Part shown: in pieces, positions 53,568 to 64,000 of the stretch | Layout: the number at the start of each line of letters is the position of its first letter | Position numbering within the stretch: position 1 is the first letter of the stretch | From: Hawksworthiomyces lignivorus | Lineage: Eukaryota; Ascomycota; Sordariomycetes; Ophiostomatales; Ophiostomataceae | Length of the DNA stretch: 64,000 bases | Direction: 5' to 3' | NCBI GenBank assembly: GCA_002917075.1 | Contig: NTMA01000036.1 | Coordinates: 124,001-188,000, forward strand | Notes under the pieces: generated by a model | Told to the model about the DNA's origin: nothing | The model's input: the letters and a program-made list of their open reading frames with translations, nothing else | Databases searched by the model: none | Program-made: the position numbers and the translations under genes

Positions 53568-55330
53568 GTTTTCGAAGCTCTTCTTTTGCTGACTGTGTTA
53601 AATTTATTTCTGGTGCTGTGTCTCCTTCTTCGTTAGGTCGACCTGGCCACCAAATTTGCTTTCGTTTGTGTGGACAGCGCAATCGGCGGCTGGAGGAATG
53701 TAAATATGGTACAGCTCGGGATAAGAAGACTAGCTAGAGGGGAGAGAGGGCCTAGTGGGGTAAACCTGGTATCTTTGAAGGGGGGGATGTGGCGATGGAG
53801 AGATAAGGAGCAGGATGGCTGAAATCAAAGAAGAGACAGATGAGGAGAGAGTAAGATGTAAGAGAAGGACGAAACGCCAGTATCTATATGTGCATTTCAC
53901 GGACCTTGGGGATGGACAAGTCAGATATTCAGATCGTGAGATGGAGAACAAAAAAGGCAAATAAGCCAGAAAGGGATGTTGCACAACAATTAAACCAAGA
54001 TCTTTTTGGAGTGAAAGTTCAGACCGACCTAATGTGCCTCTTGACGCTAGAAGCTATTAGAGGCTATCTATCGGACGTGCTAGGAGTTTCATCGGGCATA
54101 GAGTCCTACGGCCAGGCCATCTCATAGAAAAGTCCCTGGCTTCTAACCCTTACGGAGTACATTCCAGCATGGCTACATATGTGATGAATTGGCCCGTTTG
54201 CGTCTCCCGATTGCCGCCTCCGTTCTGATCATGCGGTGCAGCGACGGACCAACAAGCCCTAACCTAGCCGACAACGGCGGTAGAGCAGACATCTACCAGG
54301 AACAGCAGCCAAAGAGAGGAACCACAAAAAGTGGCGAAGCAGTCAGCTGTCCACTCAGCTGCTTGAAGTCGCACAGATCTGGGATTCCATCGGGGCAAGT
54401 TGCGGAGAACTGGACATTATCACTTACATAACGTTTAGGTGAGCTTAATGCAGGTCCAGCGGGCTTCTACTGCTGGTCTGATCCAAAGTGCAGCCAGGGT
54501 TCCAAATCTCGTAGTATTGCGGGTACAAAGACTGGGCGCATCTTGGGCATTCCAGTACAAATGACGGCACATTGCTCGGTGAACATGGAAACAATGCTAG
54601 ATAGGGGTGGTGAGCTGGACGGCGCCATGTTAGACGACACCAATTTAGCAGCCAGATATGTAGTCGTGGTCTCTGGGCGATGCTCCTAGCGCCCCAGGAT
54701 GCTTAGCCACTTCGCTGTGCCCTCGGCTGCTTACAGAAACAGTTCTTATGTAGCTTGCTCACATGTAAGATACCCCGTATTACATACGTCGTATGTATCG
54801 CATTCCTTGCCGCCAAGGGCAATTTTGCAACCAAAGCGCGTGCTGCTTACACCTTCTGCTTCGGGAAAAAGGGCACACCCCCGCCAAAAAAAAAAAAAAA
54901 AAAAAAAATTTCAGACCACTCAGAGCTGTAGTGATGTATTGATATGGAATAGAGCAATATTGCTCCGTAGTATCGTAGGACACAGTCCCTCTGTATAGAG
55001 CAGCGCGGTTTCAGTGAATAGGGTGTGGAGCTGGCCTTGCCGTCGGCCTGCATTTCCCGAGGTGCATACGGAGTGTCCGTACTCGTGCGCACGCCTCTGC
55101 GCCCGGAGAGCTCTTTGAGGACAAGGCAGTGGTCGCAAGAGCTCTTGCTCGGCCCCCACATTTCGCCTCATTGACCGGTCTTATCAGCCCAGCTATCGCA
55201 ACAGCCCTCCTCCTTCTCTTGCCTCCCCCTCTCTTTTTTTGTCTTTTCTGTCGCTGCCTCTCGCTTCTCGGTTGGTCTCGTGCTTGCCCTCTATTTTTCG
55301 GACCTTCCGTTCTCATCACTGCCCGCAACA
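53568..55330. promoter_or_regulatory. Divergent intergenic region, SDR and glutamine-synthetase-like gene
   Basis: 1.76 kb between divergent starts. 55150-55330 is C/T-rich on the plus strand directly before the GS-like ATG (CAACAATGG). A 23-A run occupies 54886-54908. 53740-53870 is purine-rich, i.e. C/T-rich in the SDR direction. The 80-100 codon frames at 53888, 54189 and 54699 show no features. Confidence 0.45.
54886..54908. repeat. Poly-A run (23 nt)
   Basis: An uninterrupted run of 23 adenines preceded by CCCCCGCC. It could be the tail of an old retroposed sequence or a simple homopolymer; no flanking target duplication or upstream element could be recognised. Confidence 0.7.
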
Positions 55331-56967
55331 ATGGCGTCCGCGATCCCCAGCAACCCCTCCGCAGGTATCACCGTGGACAAGCTCCCGGGCATCCTCCGCA
55401 ATGACAACAAGGTCAAGCTCGCGGGTGTCGACGTAGACGGCATCCTGCGGGGCAAGATTGTGTCCAAGGCTAAATTCCTGTCTGTGGCCACCAGCGGGTT
55501 TGGCTTCTGCTCTGTCATCTTCGGCTGGGACATGCACGACCAGACGTACTTTCGCGAGCTCGTCGTCAGCAACAAAGAAAACGGCTACCGCGACCTGCTG
55601 GCCGTTCCTGACCTGTCGACGTTCCGGAGGATTCCGTGGGAGAACAACGTGCCGTTTTTCCTGGTCCGCTTCCTCGACCCGGACACCCACGAGCCCATCA
55701 GCGCCTGCCCGCGGGGCTTGCTGCAGACCCAGCTGGCGAAGCTCGAGGGCCAAGGCCTCGGCGCGCTAGCGGGCGGTAAGCCGCAGCACCGTCTCTCCCG
55801 CTTGCAGCGCACGTGGATTGCCCGGTTACTGACGCCGCAGCAGCGGAATACGAGTTCTTCCACTTCAAGACGCCCTCGGACTCGCCGGCCGGCGGCGCGC
55901 CGTCGGCCGCGACCTACCTGGCTAGCAACCCGCCGCACAGCCTCCCGCCGCTGACCGAAGGCATGTTTGGCTACAGCCTGACGCGGCCCGTGGCGAACAA
56001 GGACTACTACTACGACGTGTTCGAGACCTGCAGCCAGTTCCGCTGCCCCATCGAGGGCTGGCACACCGAGAGCGGCCCGGGCGTCTACGAGGCCGCGCTC
56101 GAGTTCGGCGAGGTCAAGGAGATCGCCGACCGCGCCAGCCTGTTCAAGCTGGCCGTCAAGTCCGTCGCCTCCGGCTACGGCATCACCCCCTGCTTCATGG
56201 CCAAGCCGCGCCAGGGCCTGCCCGGCAACAGCGGCCACATCCACATCTCGCTGGTCGACGCCGCCTCCGGCAAGAACCTGCTCGCCCGCGAGTCCCCGGA
56301 CCCCAGCCCGCCCTATCCCGACGTCGCGCACCTGTCCGACCTGGGCCGCCACTTCTTGGCCGGCCTGCTGCACGGCCTGCCCGACGTCATGCCCCTGGTC
56401 GCCCCTACCATCAACAGCTACAAGCGCCTCGTCGAGAACTTCTGGGCCCCCGTCACCGTCTCCTGGGGCTACGAGCACCGCCAGGCGTCCATCCGCCTGA
56501 TCGGCCCCCCCACCTCCAAGGCCGGCGCCACCCGCTTCGAGGTCCGCGTCGCCGGCGCCGACGCCAACCCCTACTACGTGCTGGCGGCCATCCTGGCGCT
56601 GGGCTGGCGCGGCGTCGAGAAGAAACTGGCCATCCCCTGCCCGCCCCTCGGCAAGGGAGACGGCGTCGGCGGCAGCACCGACGGCGGCGTCCGGCTCGCC
56701 CGGAGCCTGCGTGAGGCGACCGACCGGTTCATGCGCACAGACAGCGTGGCCCGCGAGGTTCTGGGCGACGCCTTTGTGGACCACTTTGGCGGCACGCGCG
56801 AGCACGAGATCCGGCAGTGGGACGAGGCAGTTACCGACTGGTGGGACATCCCTTCTTCTTTCTTCTTTGCTCCCTTCTCTCTCATCACAAATGTTCTTCT
56901 CGCATGTACCAAAACTAACGCTCCACAATCTCATAGGGAAATGAAGCGGTATATCGAGACAGTCTGA
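55331..56967 (+). CDS. Glutamine-synthetase-family enzyme (stand-alone FluG-type GS domain)
   Basis: Exons 55331-55775, 55841-56840 and 56937-56967 join in frame to 491 aa. GS landmarks are VDVDGILRGK near the start, GFCSVIFGWD, the metal-binding AAEYEFFHF created by the first splice, PGVYEAALEFGE, GNSGHIHISL with the ammonium/metal His, NFWAPVTVSWGYEHRQASIR with the phosphate-binding Arg, and TRFEVRVAGADANPYYVLAA. The end AVTDWEMKRYIETV is restored by the second splice. This is the GS-I-like type found as the C-terminal half of FluG and in gamma-glutamyl-amine synthetases, not the short eukaryotic GS-II, so the real substrate may be an amine other than ammonia. Intron 2 (96 nt) has an unusual GTGGGA donor but a good ACTAAC branch site. 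No amidohydrolase half is present. Confidence 0.86.
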
Positions 56968-57670
56968 TCCTCGTCGGAAAGGGCCGGATAAGAAGACCTC
57001 TCTTGGGGCGATTTCACACACACGGCGTTGGTGATTGTGGATGAGAACTTCATTAGCGTATTGCTTGAGTCATTGGAAGCTTTTTCAGATCTTGTCGTCT
57101 TGCCATCTGTTCTTGTTTGCCTTTTTTTTTTTTGTCATGTCGTCACTCACCAGGCGCCCTGAAGTGTGCACGTACATGGCATTCCTTTCACATGCTGCCA
57201 TTTCTCTCTGTATATCATGTTTGCCAGGAAACCACTTGGTCCATGGAATCGTAGCTGAATCAAATTACGAAGACATCCTCCGGAATAGCGACGCTCTGGT
57301 TAGATACTTCTCCGCGATTAACCACGGCCCTGCAGGGACACTTGGCTGTCTAAAGTCCTGTAAAAGTCTCTTATTGTGTGTTGAAATTTATGAAAGATGA
57401 AATATCACAAAATGAGTCTTTAAAAAAAAAGCTGCTATGCTCCCTTGATACGACCGTGATGTTCCCCTTTGTGGCAATTTCAACGTAACATGGAGACATC
57501 CCTTACTTTCCATAGAAGTACAAATTTCTTAAAGGTCGAGTTTCCCTGTGCAACTATTTTATGTCTGAACTTTTTTAAATCTTTGTCGTTACATGAGATT
57601 AACTTTTCAATTTGTTAACATCGCATTACAACTTTTATTTCCTTAAAACTTTTGCGGTATTTTGGTGGTG
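56968..57670. other. AT-rich intergenic region
   Basis: About 700 bp. 57121-57133 is a poly-T run probably in the GS-like 3' UTR; 57400-57670 is AT-rich and should contain the promoter of the next gene. The 121-codon frame from 57035 lacks features and is not called. Confidence 0.5.
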
Positions 57671-58603
57671 ATGGCGCCCAGCTTCGCCCAATTTACAGGC
57701 CCTTCTCTACGCAATCTCTCGGTCCACTGGCTTAAGCTTGCCGAGTTTCTTTTACAAGACAGTACCGAGACAGGCCTTTATGCACTGAACGCAAGCCCTG
57801 GAGTGATGCAATCGACAGTGCAATACTACGGCTTGGCCAACCAGCCCACCGGGGCCACTGTGACGATGAGCACGACCACGACGGCCATAGTTGCAGAATC
57901 AGAACCCACACGCAATGTAGACGATAAACTTGTGGATGAAGGCAGCCTCATGCCCACGGCCGAGCTGATCGGCACTGACGATGTGACCTTCTCCGCTGAG
58001 AAGGAGATGACGGACATGAGCTTCACCTGTTGGCTGTATTGCCACCTGGGTCCGATAGGCAGGTCGCCCTTGTGGATCTCTCCACCAGAGTCCCGGGTAC
58101 TACAAGTGGACACGCATCATTCTAAATGCACATGCCTTACTCCATACACCAAAAAGAGAGCAGCCGATGACGGACATGACGACCATGGCGGCGACGACGA
58201 CCATGACCGTTGTGACAGGCACCACGACGACGACCACGGAGATCGCGGCAAGCATGACCACGACTGGGTCCCGAAGGCAAAGGAAGCAAAAGCAGGCAAG
58301 GCCAGCGATGCCCAGCGCGCAAAGATTCCCTTCGATGGGAAGTGGGACAAGCTCGACAAAATGTGTCAGTCTCTGTGCCACCAGGGACACAGAGGAGACG
58401 TGCCGATCTACCGTCTGCACGAGAGCTGTGAGGACGAAGACGGCTCGAAAAGGAGATCAGTCTGGTTTTGCTGCCACAAGTGTGCCGCGGTTGCAGAGAC
58501 ATTATCAGACGCCGACTTCTCGGACCTCTCGCCGTTCTCGCTGGCAGACTTTGTGAAGCGAAGTTGGGAGAGCATTTGGGGGAGCGACACGCTAGCTGTA
58601 TGA
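57671..58603 (+). CDS. His/Asp-rich Cys protein of unknown function, 310 aa
   Basis: A continuous frame from the first ATG at 57671 (MAPSFAQFTGPSLRNLSVHW) to 58603. The upstream frame extension has only TTG/GTG codons. Residues ~105-150 hold FTCWLYCHLGPIG and KCTCLTPYTKKR. The region ~155-195 is an unusual His/Asp/Gly-rich run (DDGHDDHGGDDDHDRCDRHH and on), reminiscent of metal-binding linkers. After a Lys/Ala-rich segment comes a second Cys region, MCQSLCHQG, LHESCEDEDG and SVWFCCHKCAAV, then an acidic helix. No signal peptide is obvious from this start. I do not recognise a family. An unseen intron in the first 100 residues is possible, since that part is less protein-like than the rest. 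Confidence 0.6.
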   Translation: MAPSFAQFTGPSLRNLSVHWLKLAEFLLQDSTETGLYALNASPGVMQSTVQYYGLANQPTGATVTMSTTTTAIVAESEPTRNVDDKLVDEGSLMPTAELIGTDDVTFSAEKEMTDMSFTCWLYCHLGPIGRSPLWISPPESRVLQVDTHHSKCTCLTPYTKKRAADDGHDDHGGDDDHDRCDRHHDDDHGDRGKHDHDWVPKAKEAKAGKASDAQRAKIPFDGKWDKLDKMCQSLCHQGHRGDVPIYRLHESCEDEDGSKRRSVWFCCHKCAAVAETLSDADFSDLSPFSLADFVKRSWESIWGSDTLAV

Positions 58604-61600
58604 TAAACTAGAACTTCTGTCCTCAGGCTCCAAAAATGGAAAACGAATGACGCCAAAAAGAGAGAAATATTGCTTGATTGATATTGCGGGTCTCGTCATT
58701 GGTTCAGCGTCACCAGAAGTCCAAACATACTAATAGATCGTAGGTGGGAAGGGAGCCGCTAGCGGGTTCTCTAACACCAAAAGAAGCGAGCTGATATTGG
58801 ATAGATGCTTCGCTTATGCTTAACTTAAAACAGAGCCACAAGAAGGGCAGCCCTGTCACGATTTACTAAAAACGGTTCGAAGCCAATACCGTCACGCGAG
58901 CACGAGGATGAATGCAAAGCAACGAACAGGCTGTAGGCTTGGGTCCTGAACAAGCATGCGCAGCATCCTGCCCTTCTATTAACCTCGGTCATCCTTTTTT
59001 TGCTTTTTGTCATTTTTCTACTTTTCCTAAACCAGTGAACATATAACTGCAGCTAAAGTCTTTTGGATCTGGAGAAGTACCTTTCTCTTGCCGGCTAGGC
59101 CTGCGTGTGCGTGCAATGCGAATCCTGAGCACTTTTTTTTACCTCTTTCGATTATGTTTGAGTTAATTTAAGTTAGCCTCTGATAAGACATCCTACTGCC
59201 CGGGTGCTTGGTGTCAGCAGGATGCATGGGAAGAGAAGAAAAGTATTGAACTCTGGCATCTCGGTCTACCCGAAGCGATCATCTATCGAATGCGTGTTGT
59301 GTTCGATGCGTCGAAAAACCCGCCAAGATGATGTTAGCAACAGCACTTTTGCTCTACGACCTGCATCAGAAGATAACAAATTAAGCCACATCGCAGTGCT
59401 TTCTCTCACAGAGAAGCTTGGCTGGCTCTAGATGAAACGAATGCACAAGTTATTTGACACAACACACGTACTTCTGTTGTCACCAAAACAGCACAATGCA
59501 GCAGCACTGCTGCTTTGAGCAAAATATCGTTTTCCTAAACCAGGAGTGCTCTTCGTTGGCGGTATCAATGGCTGTTCCGCAGTCTTCGTGGCATATTTCT
59601 TCCAGCGTCGGAGATGTTTGTAGCAACTGGTCCAAGCTTTTCCCCCACGGTTACAGCTAAAACTGTTATCTCTTGATGATCGACAGCTCGACGCGGGATA
59701 ATTGTGGTTTGATGACGAGCGGAGACCGCCGGACCGCCGGGCACAAATCATAGAGGGCCAAAAATGCTGTGGCGCACGCTACAAGTTACGCCAAGATCCC
59801 ACAACTTTAGCGCAACGGTTAGTGGAGACCATAGTCCTCCACCCTCGCTTCAGGGCACTCTACTACTCTTAGTAGACATAGTATGTAGAATGCCGGCGCT
59901 CGTTCCAGGGTTGGGTATATTACTCGTTTGCAGTAAAAACACTCGGACTGCTTGATAACTTGACTTCCCGCCAATCACATTGTGGGTACAGCGATTCTCA
60001 ACGAGAAAAGTTTGTCTGTCTTTATTACGTTGTTTTTATTGTTGTTTGGGCCTTCATATCGACTCCAGCCCATTACTGTAACATCAAGCACCGCAAAGAG
60101 CAAGACCATTTCCTCCGTTTTAAATGCGTTGTTTTGGTAGCATGGAATACGAGAAGACTGTCCCAACTTAAAGCGTTATGTACAGTGTGCTTACCTATTT
60201 TTTCCCATATGTTTGTGCGAAATCTGGCTCGACGAGAAGAAGGCTGCTGCCTTCAGACTGCTCCAGGCCCCTCCCCAAGGTGTTATTATTATCGAATCTT
60301 TGGAGATGCTATTTCAATTCCAGCCTTCTGGTCGCTTCGACCGCTTCTCTAATGTCTTGGCAATTTCTCAAAGCTTCCCATTAGAATTGCCCGTCTTGCC
60401 CAAGGCTGAGATGTCCCCCAGAGGTTCCACTACATGAAATATACGATTTACCCGCCGTTCTCGCAGGCTTTGCAACTTTACCCTAAGTGTATATATTATA
60501 TTCTCTGTACCTTCGCCATACGCAGGAGAAGCATAGCGTTCTTAACAAACACCGGTCTTCGCAGTGCCGCTAGCGCCCTTTTACTTTAAATCCTTATCTC
60601 CAGATCCTCATTGGCCTGTGGCAATTTTCTTACTCTATTGGCTTGCCCCTGGGGAAATGCGCCCACTTGTTCCATCTTTTCCATCTTTTAACCAATTCTC
60701 CATATTTCATTTCGTGAACTCTTTTTCTAGTGCTCTGCCTAGGGCACGGACAAGTGGACCTTATCAGTGGCCTCGACATATACAGTACACGCATAGTTTG
60801 TATGTGTATGTGTGTTCCTTTCCCTGGTGTTGAAGCTCCGTGATTCGCCAGTACGAGAAGCTTTCGCTTCTTTAGCAGCTAGGATCTTCTTCTGATCTGC
60901 CAAGATTTCAATAACACGGACAAAAACGGTTACTGGTTTCTGTTTCTAAATTCTATGAGACATTATCGCTTATCATTTCTAAACATATGGCTGCGTAAAT
61001 CAAGGCGCGTTCCTCTTTGTAGTATCTCGTAGTGCCAAGTGCACAGAGTGCACTTCGTAGTTCAGTATTAGAATATGGCGCAATGGCGAAGCGGGAATAC
61101 ATGCTATTCGGTTTCTGTAAGAGAGCGGTATCTTCACAGAAGTAAACTTCTGCGAGGGACGATGCCCTCCCCCACAACTACAATGCAACCTGCTACAAGG
61201 GCACTCTGTGCACTTACCACTCTTCGTTGAGCTCTTTTCCAAAGAGAGAATACGTAGGATAATTCTAGCTTCTGATTTGCCGGAGATTATCAAGCTCACC
61301 ATGATGTCCAGACGTAAATACTGCCCCCCCCCCGCTTGGGTCTTCTTATCAAATATTGGAAATAGGTTTAAAATGTGGATGAGAAATAAGAATGAAAAGC
61401 ACAATGAGACGTTGGGAGGCCAAGAATATTGATAGGGCAGTGCTGCATATAACTGTTTATTATATCTTTCCCACTTCGTTCGCGTTTCATTCCGAGTTGC
61501 ACGATTCACACACAAAGGCCTTCCTGCAGGCGCTGATCTTGCCTTTATTTACTTCTGCTCTCTGAGCTCTTTTTCACCTGCGCTTTCCATCTCTTCAATA

Positions 61601-61682
61601 TTCCTGGCCCCTTTTTTTTCTATCCTCTCACAAACAAATAGGCAAATCATCTAAGCTCATAGTACAGAATTTGTAATTCACC
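58604..61682. promoter_or_regulatory. 3.1-kb intergenic region upstream of DUR3
   Basis: No gene is supported. The 75-codon frame at 60213-60437 (no ATG; EIWLDEKKAAAFRLLQAPPQ) is the most protein-like stretch but stands alone. 61550-61640 is T/C-rich ahead of the DUR3 ATG. GATA-type motifs between 60963 and 61435 are listed separately. Confidence 0.45.
60963..61435. promoter_or_regulatory. Cluster of five HGATAR (AreA/NIT2-type) sites
   Basis: TTATCG at 60963-60968, TTATCA at 60970-60975, TTATCA at 61287-61292, TTATCA at 61346-61351 and TGATAG at 61430-61435 each give HGATAR on one strand. They lie 250 to 720 bp upstream of the DUR3 start. AreA/NIT2 GATA factors activate urea-uptake and other nitrogen genes in filamentous fungi, often through paired sites. 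The consensus is short, so some hits are expected by chance; the close pair at 60963-60975 is the best candidate. Confidence 0.45.
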
Positions 61683-64000
61683 ATGGTTGCGCCAGCCCTT
61701 GAACCAGGCGCAGGCTACGGCGTCGTGCTGGGCCTTGGTGCAGCCTTTGCGCTGGGTATGTTGAACCTTTCACTGGATCCGCATGCAGCTCGGAATAATG
61801 CAGAACAGCTTCTTGCAGTGCGTCTTAGTTGAGTATGGGTATTAACAAACCGCATAGGTATGATTTTGGTGACCTTTATTTTGCGCCGCTACAACTCGGA
61901 GCTGCAAACATCTGAGATGTTCACGACTGCCGGCCGCACAGTCAAGTCTGGCCTGGTAGGCTCCGCTGTCGTCTCGTCTTGGACATGGGCAGCTACTCTG
62001 TTGCAGAGCACAGCAGTTTGCTATCGGTATGGCGTGTCGGGCCCCTTCTGGTACGCTTCTGGCGCCACGGTGCAAGTCTTGCTGTTTGCGACGCTTGCCA
62101 TTGAGCTGAAGCGCCGTGCTCCCAATGCCCATACGTTCTTGGAGATCATCCGTGCTCGCTATGGCACCGTTGCCCACGTCGTGTTTTTGGTTTTTGGTCT
62201 TGCAACGAACATCCTCGTGTCTCTGATGCTCATCATCGGCGGCTCAGCCACTGTCAGCGCGCTGACGGGCATGCACACCATCGCTGCCATCTACCTACTG
62301 CCCGTGGGTGTCGTGGCTTATACGCTAGTCGGCGGATTGAAGGCGACGATTTTGACTGACTGGATCCACACCTTCATTCTCCTTATCATCCTCATCATCT
62401 TCTCCTTAACAACGTATGCGTCCTCCGACCTTCTTGGTTCACCCGGTGCCGTCTACGATCTCCTCGTCAAGGCAGCGGCGGCGCACCCTGTCGAGGGCAA
62501 CAAGGGCGGCAGCTACTTGACCATGCGTTCCAAGGAAGGTGGCATCTTCTTCGTGATTAACATTGCCGGTGTATGTATGCTCCTCTATCAGGATATTGTG
62601 ACCGCTCTGCTGATGAATTTTTTTTAGAACTTTGCTACGGTTTTCAACGACAACGGCTACTGGAACAAAGCCATTGCCGCGTCCCCCGTCCACGCCTTGC
62701 CCGGCTATATTGTCGGTGGTCTGTCTTGGTTCGCTATCCCCTTCCTGGCAGCAACTACGCTCGGCCTTGCCGCTCTGGCCTTGGAGTCCAACCCCCGCTT
62801 CCCCACATTCCCCGATCGCATGTCCGAAGCGGACGTCTCCGCCGGCCTGGTGCTGCCCTACGCCGCTGTCGCTCTCCTGGGCAAGGGCGGTGCAGCCGCA
62901 ACCCTGCTGATCGTCTTCATGGCTGTTACATCCGCCACGTCTTCTGAGCTCATTGCCGTCTCCTCGATCTTCACATATGATGTGTACCGCACTTACTTCA
63001 AACCGGATGCCAGCGGCCGCAGCCTCGTCTGGATGAGCCACGTCATCGTCGTAGCCTACGCAGTCTTCATTGCTAGCTTCTCTGTCGGCCTGTGGTATGC
63101 CGGTATCAGCATGGGCTATCTGTATTTGATGATGGGTGTCATCGTTTCGAGTGCTGTCCTTCCTGTGACACTAACACTGACCTGGTCTGGCCAGAATAAG
63201 TGGGCTGTAAGTCGAAGCTCTTTGATTTCTAGCAGCTTCCCTCTGAACTGTGTACGTTTCTCTTCTGGCAGCATCGCGTTGACTAATTGAATCGCAGGCT
63301 TCGCTCACCCCTATCCTGGGCCTCGCATTCGCCTTGATTGCTTGGCTTGTCACTGCTAAGAAAGAGTGCGGCTCACTGGATGTCGCCTGCACGGGCTCAA
63401 ACAACCCCATGCTAGTTGGCAATGTTGTTGCGTTGCTCTCCCCGCTGGTTTTCATTCCGATCCTCACCCTCATCTTCGGCCTTGTATGTTTCCCTCCAAG
63501 CTATAATTATAAAATTTTGCACCTATTTAGCAATCTCTAAATGTCGTTTACTTCACTGACACAACTCCCCAGGACAAATACGATTGGCAGTCAATGATGA
63601 ACATCCGGAAGGGTGACGATCATGACTTGGCTGCTTTGGCTGGCGTCGATCTTGAGAACACTGTCGGTGGCCATGTCGAATCAGCCAACGAATTTCAGGA
63701 GGAGCAGAAGAATCTTCTACGTGCCAGCAAGATCAGCAAGGCCTCTACGGCTTTCCTTGCGTAAGTATCATATCTCTCTTTGCTCTTTTATAGAAGCGAG
63801 TCACGTGCTGACAAATACGACTAGATTTGCGTTTTTGGTGCTCTGGCCAATGCCCATGTACGGCTCGGGCTACATCTTCTCGAAGCCGTTCTTCACCGGC
63901 TGGGTTACGGTTGGCATCATCTGGATCTTCTGCTCGCTGGGAGCCGTAGGCCTATTCCCCATCTTCGAGGGTCGCAAGACGTTAATTCACACCTTTAAAT
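61683..64000 (+). CDS. DUR3: Urea permease Dur3 (sodium:solute symporter family), 3' end beyond window
   Basis: Six exons are visible: 61683-61755, 61858-62570, 62628-63206, 63298-63483, 63573-63760 and 63825 to the window edge, all in frame, encoding the first ~638 residues. The start is MVAPALEPGAGYGVVLGLGA in context accATGG. Helical segments alternate with conserved solute:sodium-symporter blocks: LQTSEMFTTAGRTVKSGLVG, VVSSWTWAATLLQSTAVCYR, YTLVGGLKATILTDWIH, INIAGNFATVFNDNGYW (across a splice), VFMAVTSATSSELIAVSSIF and LWPMPMYGSGYIFSKPFFTG. Dur3 is a plasma-membrane, proton- or sodium-coupled high-affinity urea transporter, also reported to carry polyamines in yeast. Only the C-terminal end is missing. 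The gene neighbours a GS-family enzyme, which fits nitrogen supply but does not prove co-regulation. Confidence 0.92.

Noticed and set aside
54886..54908. Poly-A run as tail of a LINE/SINE insertion
   Set aside because: No element body, target-site duplication or Pol III promoter could be seen next to it.
55585..57021. 478-codon minus-strand frame opposite the GS-like gene
   Set aside because: Antisense shadow of a GC-rich exon; no motif, and it crosses the real gene's introns.
60213..60437. 75-codon protein-like frame upstream of DUR3
   Set aside because: It has no ATG and no partner exon, and overlaps other open frames. It may be a relic but cannot be supported.

Overview
This window reads as nuclear DNA of a filamentous ascomycete (Pezizomycotina; the gene set and intron style fit Sordariomycetes, but the genus cannot be fixed from sequence alone). 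The reasons are short introns of 56 to 121 nt with GTRNGY donors and CTAAC-like branch sites, GC3-rich, Ala/Gly-rich coding exons separated by AT-rich or pyrimidine-rich intergenic DNA, and fungal-specific families: Sho1, DASH Spc19, Zn2Cys6 factors, Cip1, Dur3 and the methylcitrate cycle. I resolved 22 protein genes with reasonable support, most by joining exons by hand, plus one small ORF placed 1 nt upstream of another gene and two weak relic-like ORFs. No rRNA, intact tRNA, CRISPR array or intact transposon was found.

Layout. 0-11 kb: the osmosensor SHO1 (+) behind an unusually long pyrimidine-rich upstream region, the kinetochore gene SPC19 (-), the ribosome-assembly WD40 gene SQT1 (-), and a Spd1/Dif1-type ribonucleotide reductase inhibitor (+) with a PIP-box-like motif. 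11-23 kb is gene-poor: one small GPI-anchored wall protein (+) and a secreted Cip1-like protein (-) sit in about 10 kb without convincing ORFs. 23-29.5 kb: a DUF1275 membrane protein (+), a DUF7702-like membrane protein (-) preceded at 1 nt by a 69-codon ORF, a Zn2Cys6 factor (+) with a 24-nt micro-exon, and an unknown 184-aa protein (-). 29.4-32.8 kb is another gap. 32.8-41.9 kb: an MFS transporter with a His-rich N-terminus (-), a new 175-aa Cys-containing protein (+), a class I methyltransferase (-), a membrane-type SDR (+) and an M20 metallohydrolase (-). 41.9-47.9 kb is AT-richer and carries a coiled-coil protein of unknown role (-) and a secreted DUF4360 protein (-).

47.9-64 kb is a metabolic block. 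A mitochondrial 2-methylcitrate synthase (-) and a mitochondrial 2-methylisocitrate lyase (+) are divergent and share a 742-bp intergenic region, so two of the three dedicated enzymes of the propionyl-CoA-detoxifying methylcitrate cycle lie side by side. They are followed by an SDR (-), a stand-alone glutamine-synthetase-family enzyme (+), a His/Asp-rich Cys protein of unknown function (+), and the 5' part of a Dur3-type urea permease (+) that runs off the right edge and has five GATA-type sites upstream.

No clearly new multi-gene system is visible. The best leads are the methylcitrate pair, the 69-codon ORF/membrane protein tandem, the PIP-box-like motif in the RNR inhibitor, and two uncharacterised Cys-containing proteins.
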